From: an uncultured Bacteroidales bacterium
GTDB lineage: Bacteria; Bacteroidota; Bacteroidia; Bacteroidales; Paludibacteraceae
Assembly: GCA_902800215.1 (NCBI GenBank)
Contig: CADCDS010000005.1
Span: forward strand, 22,408-86,407
DNA length: 64,000 nucleotides
Direction: 5' to 3'
Shown here: one piece after another, positions 22,211 through 30,432 of the stretch
Layout of the letters: each line of letters opens with the position of its first letter
Position numbering within the stretch: the first letter of the stretch is position 1
The notes under the pieces: model-generated
What the model saw: the letters and a program-made list of their open reading frames with translations, nothing else
What the model was told of the DNA's origin: nothing
Database searches by the model: none
Translations under genes and position numbers: made by a program

Positions 22211-24499
22211 ATGAAGACATTTAGTAAAAAGTCGAAAGTCGAAAGTCGAAAGATTTTCCTTTCCTTAAGCGCATTAGCGCTAATGAGTATGTCTGCTTTG
22301 GCGCAGACGAGTGAAGACACGATCACGATCCTGATGAAACAGTTAGAGGACATCGAGGTGAGTGTAAAACGTGTGCAACAGACCACGCTTTCTACGGCGG
22401 TAATGAAGAACGAGGATCTGAACCGGGATAACACCGGTCAGAACTTACCGTATCTGCTTTCGACTACGCCGGGTTTACAAGTGACAAGCGACGACGGATT
22501 AGGTGTAGGTTACACCTATTTCCGTGTGCGCGGAACCGACCACAGCCGGATAAACATGACGGTGAACGAGGTGCAGTTGAACGACCAGGAAAGTCAGACG
22601 GTGTTCTGGGTAAACATGTCAGACATGGCATCGTCGGTGTCTCAGATCGACGTGCAACGCGGTGTAGGAACAAGTACGAGCGGTTCGGCTTTCGGTGCCG
22701 GACTGAACATGCAGACGAACTTCTTAGATACGACGAGTCACATCACGATCGGTTTCAACGGCGGAATGTACAACACGTTCCGGGAGATGGTGAGTGCACA
22801 TGCCTCGATTGCTAACCGCTGGATGATCAACGCCCGTTTCAGCAAAGTGAACTCCGACGGATTTCTCTACCGTGCCAAGAGCGATCTGTACAGTTTCTAC
22901 GGTGACGTAGGATGGTACGGCAACAAGACGCACGTGATCTTACGTGCTTTCGGTGGTGCTGAGAAGACGGGCATGGCCTGGGAAGGAGTGGATTACAACA
23001 CGGCTTACGGTATTGATGGAGCCGACCGGCGGTATAACCCGGCGGGGGAATATACGATGCCGGCAGCAGACGGTTCCGATTCGACGGTGTATTACAAGAA
23101 CCAGACGGATAACTATGCACAACAGCACGGACAGTTGACGATCAACCACCGTTTCACACCGCAGTGGAGTCTAACGGCCACCTTGCATTACACGCATGGA
23201 GGCGGATATTACGAGCAGTACAAGAAGAAGAAATACAGTTACTGGGGATTAAGCGACAGCGGTAAGACGTATGGTCTGTACATGAAACATCTGAATAACC
23301 ATTATGCCGGATTTATCGTGTCGGGTAAGTACCTGTCAGAACCGTTAGACTTGCAGATCGGTGTTGCCGGAAACAACTACTACGGACAGCATTGGGGTAT
23401 CCTGGATTACTTAGCGAAACCGTCGGCACAACTGCTGCCGGTGCATTACGAGTATTACCGCAACGATGCCAACAAGATCGACGTGAACACGTATGCCAAA
23501 GCCAACTGGCGTATCATCCATAAGGCGCAGGAGAAACTGGCTGTCTATGGGGATCTGCAGTACCGATATGTGCGGTACAGCCGAAACGGTATTAATGATG
23601 AGAATATGGAGGATCTGCCGTTGACGGTGGACTACCATTTCTTTAACCCTAAAGCCGGGTTGACGTATCAGAACGGAGGACATACGCTGAGTGCCTCGTT
23701 TGCGATTGCGAACCGGGATCCGAGTAGGAATAACTACAAGGAGAACGCCCGTTGGGATGCCGCAACGCAAACCTGGACTCATCTGCCGAAAGCGGAGACG
23801 CTGTATGACTATGAGTTAGGCTACCAATACGCGCATGCGCGTTATAATATAGGTGTGAACCTGTATTTCATGGATTATGACAACCAGTTGGTGCTGACGG
23901 GTGAATACAACGACGTAGGAGCGTACAAGACGATGAACGTGAAGGACTCGTACCGCATGGGTGCCGAACTGACGGCAGCGGTGAAGATCACTGACTGGTT
24001 TAGATGGGAAGGTAACATGGTGGTGAGTAGGAACAAACTGCAAAACTACAAGCAGTATATCGACCTGTATGACAACCAAAATGACTGGAACTGGATCGGT
24101 CAAGACAGTATCTGCGGTACGGTGACGATTGCTTTCTCACCGACCGTGACGGCGATGAGTCTGTTCACTTTCGACTACGCCGGGTTTGTAGGTACGATTC
24201 AGACGAATGTGGTAAGCAGGCAGTACCTGGACAACACCATGGACGAACATGCGATGCTACGGGCATTCACGACGACGAACGTGAACCTGCAGTATAACCT
24301 GCCGATGCAGAAATGGTTCTCGGACCGCCGCGGTGTACCGAATGTCAAGTTGCTGTGCCAACTGAATAACCTGTTCAACGCCAAATATGCGAGTAACGGC
24401 GGTGCCGAAGCCAGCCGATTTGCTGACGGTAGTCGATGCACGTGGTATTACGCACAGGCTGGTATTAACGTACACGCAGGTTTCGTCGTACAATGGTAG
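22211..24499 (+). CDS. TonB-dependent outer-membrane receptor, probable thiamine transporter
   Basis: 762 residues. Signal peptide ending MSALAQ, then a short acidic stretch that may hold the TonB box, a plug domain (NLPYLLSTTPGLQVTSDDG, FRVRGTDHSRINMTVNEVQL, IDVQRGVGTSTSGSAFGAG) and a C-terminal barrel ending FVVQW. Substrate is inferred from the TPP riboswitch directly in front; in Bacteroidetes such receptors (Omr1 type) are predicted thiamine importers, usually followed by pnuT and a thiamine kinase, which are absent here. The first codons are a 7-bp repeat (22231-22252). The 3' end overlaps the convergent gene by 35 bases. Confidence 0.9.
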   Translation: MKTFSKKSKVESRKIFLSLSALALMSMSALAQTSEDTITILMKQLEDIEVSVKRVQQTTLSTAVMKNEDLNRDNTGQNLPYLLSTTPGLQVTSDDGLGVGYTYFRVRGTDHSRINMTVNEVQLNDQESQTVFWVNMSDMASSVSQIDVQRGVGTSTSGSAFGAGLNMQTNFLDTTSHITIGFNGGMYNTFREMVSAHASIANRWMINARFSKVNSDGFLYRAKSDLYSFYGDVGWYGNKTHVILRAFGGAEKTGMAWEGVDYNTAYGIDGADRRYNPAGEYTMPAADGSDSTVYYKNQTDNYAQQHGQLTINHRFTPQWSLTATLHYTHGGGYYEQYKKKKYSYWGLSDSGKTYGLYMKHLNNHYAGFIVSGKYLSEPLDLQIGVAGNNYYGQHWGILDYLAKPSAQLLPVHYEYYRNDANKIDVNTYAKANWRIIHKAQEKLAVYGDLQYRYVRYSRNGINDENMEDLPLTVDYHFFNPKAGLTYQNGGHTLSASFAIANRDPSRNNYKENARWDAATQTWTHLPKAETLYDYELGYQYAHARYNIGVNLYFMDYDNQLVLTGEYNDVGAYKTMNVKDSYRMGAELTAAVKITDWFRWEGNMVVSRNKLQNYKQYIDLYDNQNDWNWIGQDSICGTVTIAFSPTVTAMSLFTFDYAGFVGTIQTNVVSRQYLDNTMDEHAMLRAFTTTNVNLQYNLPMQKWFSDRRGVPNVKLLCQLNNLFNAKYASNGGAEASRFADGSRCTWYYAQAGINVHAGFVVQW
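22231..22252 (+). repeat. Heptamer GTCGAAA, three copies, in the receptor N-terminus
   Basis: Units start at 22231, 22238 and 22245, with a fourth begun by G at 22252. They encode KSKVESRK ahead of the hydrophobic core of the signal peptide. A slipped copy would shift the frame before the mature protein begins. Confidence 0.9.
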
Positions 24500-24968
24500 C
24501 GGCCGTCCAAGCGATCAGTACAGCGCCTATGGGGATCCACCCGTAGGCGTTTTCTATGAAGGATAGATGATAGGAGATAGATGATAGATAAACGATGACC
24601 GTCATCCAGATTGCGACTAAAGCATATCCGAGGAGGAAGGCCGTCACACTGCGAAGGGTTAACAAGTTACGCAGTTGCAGATAGATACAGGCCGGGATAG
24701 CCAAGAAGAGGATGGTAGGCAGCCAATAGGAGGCAGCACCCAAGAGTACGGCGATGATGAAGCAGGTCTCCACCGAGGAAGCGTGCCGCTTGAGACTCGT
24801 GAGCATAAACAGGGCACACATCACCACGGCAACGGGTATGAGATAGGAAATCGGTGACAGTTCCAGCGCACAGAAAGGTAGCAAGGGTACGACAGCACCC
24901 CCTATTGCCAGCAGCCAAATGACTACCGGCAACAGGTGGTATAATATCGATTGCGTATGTCGTTTCAT
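24465..24968 (-). CDS. Small integral membrane protein, unknown function
   Basis: 167 residues with about five hydrophobic helices and a basic C-terminus (IVRRNLRVR). No transporter or enzyme motif recognised. The start overlaps the peptidase stop by 4 bases, so it is the last gene of the ileS operon. The 3' end overlaps the convergent TonB receptor gene by 35 bases. The segment near residues 127-135 is encoded by a 7-bp repeat. Confidence 0.7.
   Translation of the reverse strand: MKRHTQSILYHLLPVVIWLLAIGGAVVPLLPFCALELSPISYLIPVAVVMCALFMLTSLKRHASSVETCFIIAVLLGAASYWLPTILFLAIPACIYLQLRNLLTLRSVTAFLLGYALVAIWMTVIVYLSSISYHLSFIENAYGWIPIGAVLIAWTAATIVRRNLRVR
24562..24589. repeat. Heptamer GATAGAT, four copies, in the membrane protein gene
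   Basis: Period-7 units start at 24562, 24569 (GATAGGA), 24576 and 24583. They lie in the coding sequence for the loop and helix near the C-terminus of the minus-strand membrane protein. Confidence 0.85.
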
Positions 24969-27049
24969 TCGATGAATCCTTTGCGACGGAGCAAGTTAGC
25001 CGGATCGGCTTCTTTTCCACGGAACTCGAGATACAACTCCTGTGCATCGCGTGTACCGCCTTGTTCCAAGAGATGGCGGAAGCGTTTAGCCGTTTTCTTG
25101 TCGAAGAGGTTTCCGGTCTCTTTGAAGGCCGCAAACGCGTCTGCATCCAGTACGGCTGCCCAGGTATAGCTGTAATAACCGGCTTCGTAACCGGTGGTGA
25201 AGATATGGTTATAGAAAGTAGGACGATAGCGCACGATGATCTCGTCGATCATACCCATCTTCTCGAGACTGGCTTTTTCAAAAGCGTTTACGTCGAGACC
25301 TTTGGCGGTCGTTAACTCATGGAAATCCATGTCGAGGATGGAAGCAGAGAGCAATTCTGTCGTTACAAAACCTTGGTTAAACTTACCGGCTGCATTGATC
25401 TTTGCGATCAGTTCCTCCGGGATCACTTCACCGGTCTGATAATGGAAAGCATAGGTCTTAAGCACCTCCGGTTCATAGGCATAGTTCTCCATGAACTGCG
25501 AAGGGAGTTCTACAAAATCACGTGGTGTATTCGTGCCACTGAGTGATTTGTAATGAGCTTTGGAAAGCAGACCGTGCAAAGCGTGACCGAACTCGTGGAA
25601 GAGGGTTTCTACATCGTCCATAGAGAGCAGCGACGGGTTTCCGGCAGTGGGTTTGTTGAAATTACCGACGTTAATGATGACCGGACGATGATCAACTCCT
25701 TCGGCATCGATGTACTGGGAGCAGATGTTATTCATCCATGCACCCGGACGTTTTCCTGCACGGGGGAAGTAGTCGGTATAGAGGAATCCGATTAAAGCAC
25801 CATCTTTCTCGGTTACTTTGAATACCTCTACCTCGTCATTATACACGGGCATATCGGTTACTTTCTCAAACTGCAGACCGTACAACTTGGTAGCAACGCC
25901 AAAGGCACCGTTACGAACGTTGTTCAGTTCAAAATAAGGCTTGATGGCTTCTTCATCCAGGTCATATTTGGCTTTACGCAGTTTCTCGGCATAGAACCAC
26001 CAGTCCCAGGGTTGCAGTTTCTCACCCGGCAGATCTTGGTCCAAGAGTTCCTGCAGCGCAGCAGCTTCCCTTTTTGCTGCTTCGAGCGACGGAGCCCAGA
26101 CAGAAGCCAGGAAGGCATCGACGGTCTCATGGTTCTTAGCCATACAATCTTCGAGAATATAATCCGCCGGGTTGTTGAATCCGAAGAGTTGTGCTTTCTC
26201 AATACGCAGTTCCATCTCACGAACGATGACAGCCTTGTTATCATACTTACCGCCGTGGTTCGCACGGGTTGTATAGTCCATGAGCAGTTGTTTGCGCAGT
26301 TCCCGGTTCTCACAGTACTGGAGTACCGGTGTGAAAGAAGTGCGCTTTGGGGTAAATAACCACTCTCCCTTGTGACCGGCTGCTTCCGCTTCTTCTGCTG
26401 CCGCAGCTTTGGCAGACTCCGGCAGACCTTTCAGTTGTGCTTCATCTTTGATGAATCGCTTACATGCATTGGTCTCCGCTACTACGTTGTTACCGAACTG
26501 GAGGGAAAGCAGACTCAACTCCTTATTGATCTCCATGAGACGGTCTTTCTTGTCCTGCGGTAAGTTAGCGCCGTTGTTGGCAAACGCCTTGTAGGTCTCG
26601 GTGAGCAGACGCATCTGTTCTGCATTCAAACCCAAGGTGTCGCGTTGCTCATACACGGTTTTGATGCGTTGGAAGAGCCCGTCGTTGAGGATGATGCCGT
26701 CGCTGAGTTCACTGAGCATCGGATAGACCTCTTCAGCGATTGCGTTCATCTCATCGTTTCCGTCCGCTTCGAGGACATTGAAAAAGATACCTTCCACGCT
26801 GTCCAGCATCATTCCGGTTCGGTCGAGTGCGACAATGGTGTTCTCAAATGTCGGTGCTTCGGGGTTATTCACTATCGCCTCCACTTCTGCATTCTTGGCA
26901 GCGATCGCTGACTCAAACGCAGGCATGTACAGCGCTAAATTCTTCGCTTGGTCCAATGCCGGCACCGAATAGGTTGTCGGACGTTGAGCCTCTTTGTTAC
27001 AAGCAAGCATTGTCATTGCAATGACAGGTAAAATTAAAATTCGTTTCAT
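24965..27049 (-). CDS. M3 family zinc metallopeptidase (Dcp/oligopeptidase A type), lipoprotein
   Basis: 694 residues. Lipobox MLAC gives Cys17, so the enzyme is membrane-anchored outside the cytoplasm. The catalytic site is TLFHEFGHALHG, the HExxH motif of thimet-type peptidases, followed by the usual MENYAYEPEVL. It cleaves dipeptides or short peptides; the exact specificity (peptidyl-dipeptidase or oligopeptidase) is inferred. Length is normal for Dcp. It follows the AsmA-like gene after one base and overlaps the membrane protein gene. Confidence 0.92.
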   Translation of the reverse strand: MKRILILPVIAMTMLACNKEAQRPTTYSVPALDQAKNLALYMPAFESAIAAKNAEVEAIVNNPEAPTFENTIVALDRTGMMLDSVEGIFFNVLEADGNDEMNAIAEEVYPMLSELSDGIILNDGLFQRIKTVYEQRDTLGLNAEQMRLLTETYKAFANNGANLPQDKKDRLMEINKELSLLSLQFGNNVVAETNACKRFIKDEAQLKGLPESAKAAAAEEAEAAGHKGEWLFTPKRTSFTPVLQYCENRELRKQLLMDYTTRANHGGKYDNKAVIVREMELRIEKAQLFGFNNPADYILEDCMAKNHETVDAFLASVWAPSLEAAKREAAALQELLDQDLPGEKLQPWDWWFYAEKLRKAKYDLDEEAIKPYFELNNVRNGAFGVATKLYGLQFEKVTDMPVYNDEVEVFKVTEKDGALIGFLYTDYFPRAGKRPGAWMNNICSQYIDAEGVDHRPVIINVGNFNKPTAGNPSLLSMDDVETLFHEFGHALHGLLSKAHYKSLSGTNTPRDFVELPSQFMENYAYEPEVLKTYAFHYQTGEVIPEELIAKINAAGKFNQGFVTTELLSASILDMDFHELTTAKGLDVNAFEKASLEKMGMIDEIIVRYRPTFYNHIFTTGYEAGYYSYTWAAVLDADAFAAFKETGNLFDKKTAKRFRHLLEQGGTRDAQELYLEFRGKEADPANLLRRKGFIE

Positions 27050-27050
27050 A

Positions 27051-30011
27051 TTATTTGATGGTTACATTTTTTTCCATGGACTGCAAGATTCGTTTTCTGA
27101 GTTCCAAGCCTTCCTCATCTGCTTTGTTATACCATGTAGGTTGGAAATCCTTTTTGAACTTACACTTGGTGGGTTTGAATTTGACATCCTCTTTAGGTCC
27201 TATAACTTTCAAACCGAAATAAATCGGTTTGAGCAGGTTGATATCATAATCCATGTAATGGTCCAAGGTATGATATCCTCCGATTGCTACTTTGTATTTA
27301 TCCAGTTGCACACAAAGGGGAAAGAGAGTAGCTTCACTCTTGTAAATCGTCATCTCCGCATTGATAGAGTCTAACCTATTCTCAGTGCTTTTTTTGAAGA
27401 AGAGTAGCTTTTTAAGTGTATTGAAAGTTGTACTATCGATGATCGTCAGGTTCTGTGCCGTGATGGATGCCGCACCTCGCATGGTACTTTTCTTGGGTTG
27501 GTACAAGGAGTCGGTGTAGGTCTCCAAGGCGAAATGGAAATCCGCATTCCCTCTGAACGCTTTCAAAGCCGGTTCTATCTCCACCACCTGCGGGATGAGC
27601 GAGATCAGGGAGTCGATATTGACATCCACCATATGATAGTCCATGCCCACATAGAAATGGTTCGGTCGAGGAGACTTGTATTCAGCCGTCAATTGCATCT
27701 TGGCGGCATCACAGATAAAACCTACTTCCTGCAGCACCAGGGCTTCGTTGCGAATAAACAACCCACCCTGCACTTTTTTCATCATATGTCCGGCAAAATT
27801 GACCGAATCCACATGTGCGTTGAGTGCAAAATCCACATCTTTGGGCACAAAGAAATTCTTCTTAGGCATGGTATCCTTCGGCGCTGCTTGTGTATTCTGC
27901 TGTACCGTATCGGTTGTACGAGGTTGCTCACCGGCCCACTGCATCAGTTGGAGTACATCCCAGTAGGTGGAAGTGACGTCCAACGTACCCACCAAAGGTG
28001 TTTCGTGTTTTAACCATCCACCGATACGCTCGATGTCTCCTTTGATATGCAGGTCAGAATTTCCCAAGTGCATCTCCGAATCCTTGATCGTCATCTTCCG
28101 GTTCGAATACACAAAATTCATCGAGGGCACATACATCGCTTCGGGAAGCCGTTCCGGGACACGCAGTTCACCATTCTTCATGCGAATGGAGAAGAGAGGA
28201 TTCCACTTGAGCAGCCATTCTTTTTCGTTTTCGTCATATCGTGAACCGATGGTGAGATGGAAGGTGTCCATGCGCGTTTGCAGTTGTTCTCCCATCTGCG
28301 CAGCGGTACGATGGGAGTTAAGTCGTATGAAGGCATGCTTACCGGCAGACAACAGCATTTCCACATCAGGTTTTCCCATGTTTGCACGGATATCCTCCAT
28401 ATGCGCATCCAGTGTATCCGTTTGCAGGGTTATGTAGCAGTCGCTGATATCCTGTAAAACGTTCGCCGTTTCCAGATGGATCTTCGCCTTATCGGCCAAA
28501 GTATGCATGGTTTGACCGTTCTTGAAATCCAAGGTGTCGGTGAACAGATCCACGCGTGCCCAGGAGGATGAAGGAGACTTAGGATGGATCTGAGGATTCG
28601 GAATTTGGACATTTGCCAAGGAATGCGGTAAGTGTATCTGCATCGAATCCATGCGGTAGTATAAGTCCTTGAGGTCTAAGTTCGCCTGAATCGTTCCTTT
28701 CTCCAGGTTCATCTGCGTGAGGTCGTTCAAGCGGATCTTCACTTTTGTATCTCCGCTTACCACTCCCTTCAGATCCATACTATCAGGGATGAAATAAGCG
28801 AAGTCCGGTAAGGAAGCGTTGATCCGTAATGCCAGATCCAGCAGCATGTTTTCCGACAGACCCGTTACCGTTCCCGATCCCTGCACATGACTTTTTTTCG
28901 TGTCCGCCGCAAATGTACGGATGGTTACTTTCGACTTGTCGAGTTGGTTCAGATCCAGTTGTGAATGCGCATCCAGACGGACGTTACGCAGCGAATAAGG
29001 TAAAGGATCGCAGTCGCCTTGACCGTTCCGCAGGTGAATATCTGCTGTCACTTGGGGCAAAGACGTATCCGTCAGTTCTCCTTGGATATCCGCGTTCAAC
29101 TGCATAGAACCATCCAAATGCATCGGTTGAAGATCTTCGGTAAGCGATGCAGGAAGATAGGCCAAGAGGGGTTCGATCTGCCATTCCGATGTTCTCACAG
29201 AAGCATCGATCTGCATCGTATCTCCCAAGGCGATATTGCCATCCAACGTTAACTGGTATCCGTCATACAGCAGCCGGGCACTATCCACTCCAAAGTGCAG
29301 AGAGTCCAGTTGGACATGTAACGGAGATTCGAAAGCAAACGGTACATGATTCGCATAGGACTCATCGGAAAGACAAGCAAAGAGATCAGGCGTATTCAGA
29401 TGCAGATACATTGTGTTCCAGTCAGCTACAGACGCATCCAAGGTCGCATCATTCATCTCGGCATAGGTAGCACCGATCTGTGCATCTTTGTAGGTAAGCG
29501 TTCTGGTTTGGATGCATAAGCGGTTAATACGGATTTCCTCAAAGGGTAAGGAGAAAGCCGTGGTATCCGGTTCCTCAGGAAGGGTATCCGGTGAGGAAAC
29601 GAAGATATCAATATTCGACGTTCCGTCTTGCGCTACATAGTAATTGACCATGGCATCTTCCATCACCGCTTCATCGATAAGCAGTTTGTTGTCAAACAGG
29701 AACTGTTTGATATCCAAAGATGCCGTCACGGTAGGCGCAAAAAGCACGGTGTCATTTTGCGCACCCTCCATGGGGTTGATGAGGACCAAACTGTCAATGC
29801 GCACTTCCACACGGGGAAAGGTAGAAAAGACCGTCAGGTCCACCGAAGCGATATCGTATTCGCAGGTGACATAGTTGCCTACCACCTTCTTCACGATAGG
29901 CGTCAAGTGCGCAGGGGTGATGAGTACATAGCAGGCAATAGCGACGGCGATGATCACCACCATCAGGAGACTGAAAAGCGTCCAGCCAAATATTTTAAAG
30001 CACTTTTTCAA
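27051..30011 (-). CDS. AsmA-like envelope protein
   Basis: 986 residues. One N-terminal membrane helix (about 10-32), then the typical AsmA start (VKKVVGNYVTCEYDIASVDLTVFSTFPRVEV). A long region of repeated beta strands (DLKDLYYRMDSMQIHLPHSL, LNAHVDSVNFAGHMMKKVQGG) has the bridge-like character of AsmA/TamB/YhdP proteins. Family knowledge: such proteins span the periplasm and are implicated in lipid transport or outer-membrane assembly. Start overlaps the lipoprotein gene by 17 bases. No regulatory signal seen of its own. Confidence 0.85.
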   Translation of the reverse strand: MKKCFKIFGWTLFSLLMVVIIAVAIACYVLITPAHLTPIVKKVVGNYVTCEYDIASVDLTVFSTFPRVEVRIDSLVLINPMEGAQNDTVLFAPTVTASLDIKQFLFDNKLLIDEAVMEDAMVNYYVAQDGTSNIDIFVSSPDTLPEEPDTTAFSLPFEEIRINRLCIQTRTLTYKDAQIGATYAEMNDATLDASVADWNTMYLHLNTPDLFACLSDESYANHVPFAFESPLHVQLDSLHFGVDSARLLYDGYQLTLDGNIALGDTMQIDASVRTSEWQIEPLLAYLPASLTEDLQPMHLDGSMQLNADIQGELTDTSLPQVTADIHLRNGQGDCDPLPYSLRNVRLDAHSQLDLNQLDKSKVTIRTFAADTKKSHVQGSGTVTGLSENMLLDLALRINASLPDFAYFIPDSMDLKGVVSGDTKVKIRLNDLTQMNLEKGTIQANLDLKDLYYRMDSMQIHLPHSLANVQIPNPQIHPKSPSSSWARVDLFTDTLDFKNGQTMHTLADKAKIHLETANVLQDISDCYITLQTDTLDAHMEDIRANMGKPDVEMLLSAGKHAFIRLNSHRTAAQMGEQLQTRMDTFHLTIGSRYDENEKEWLLKWNPLFSIRMKNGELRVPERLPEAMYVPSMNFVYSNRKMTIKDSEMHLGNSDLHIKGDIERIGGWLKHETPLVGTLDVTSTYWDVLQLMQWAGEQPRTTDTVQQNTQAAPKDTMPKKNFFVPKDVDFALNAHVDSVNFAGHMMKKVQGGLFIRNEALVLQEVGFICDAAKMQLTAEYKSPRPNHFYVGMDYHMVDVNIDSLISLIPQVVEIEPALKAFRGNADFHFALETYTDSLYQPKKSTMRGAASITAQNLTIIDSTTFNTLKKLLFFKKSTENRLDSINAEMTIYKSEATLFPLCVQLDKYKVAIGGYHTLDHYMDYDINLLKPIYFGLKVIGPKEDVKFKPTKCKFKKDFQPTWYNKADEEGLELRKRILQSMEKNVTIK

Positions 30012-30432
30012 AATAGAACTTAACCTGCTTACGGTCTTTCTCGTAGTACTCCAGGTCCGTTTCCGTCAGTTTGGAAACCACATATACCTTAGGAATCTCC
30101 GCACCGCCGTTATCCATCAGATGGATCTCCGTCAGACCTCCGCCATGAGTTTCAAACAGATACTTAAACCAGCCGTTTCCGTATGGCGTCAGGTCTTCTT
30201 CAAACACATCATCCGCTTCATCCCATTCCCGGCCATAGAAATAGCCGGGTTCATCGGCTTGTTCGTCCGTAAACCGCACATAATGCTGCATATCTTTCAC
30301 TTGTGTCTCCAGCCAAAGGCCTTGCAGGTCACTAAGTTGGAAAACCAGTTCTTCATCCTTTGGACCGATCATGTTACAACCGGCCAACAGCACACCGACC
30401 ATGACGATCGTCAAATATTTCAAACGTTTCAT
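29995..30432 (-). CDS. Small lipoprotein, lipocalin-like
   Basis: 145 residues. Lipobox LLAGC (Cys19). The mature part begins with a DLQGLWLETQ segment resembling the first strand of small lipocalin-like proteins of Bacteroidetes, and ends in beta strands KQVKFYFEKVL. No metal or catalytic motif. It starts on the last base of the ileS stop and overlaps the AsmA-like gene by 17 bases, so it is cotranscribed. The fold assignment is tentative. Confidence 0.7.
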   Translation of the reverse strand: MKRLKYLTIVMVGVLLAGCNMIGPKDEELVFQLSDLQGLWLETQVKDMQHYVRFTDEQADEPGYFYGREWDEADDVFEEDLTPYGNGWFKYLFETHGGGLTEIHLMDNGGAEIPKVYVVSKLTETDLEYYEKDRKQVKFYFEKVL

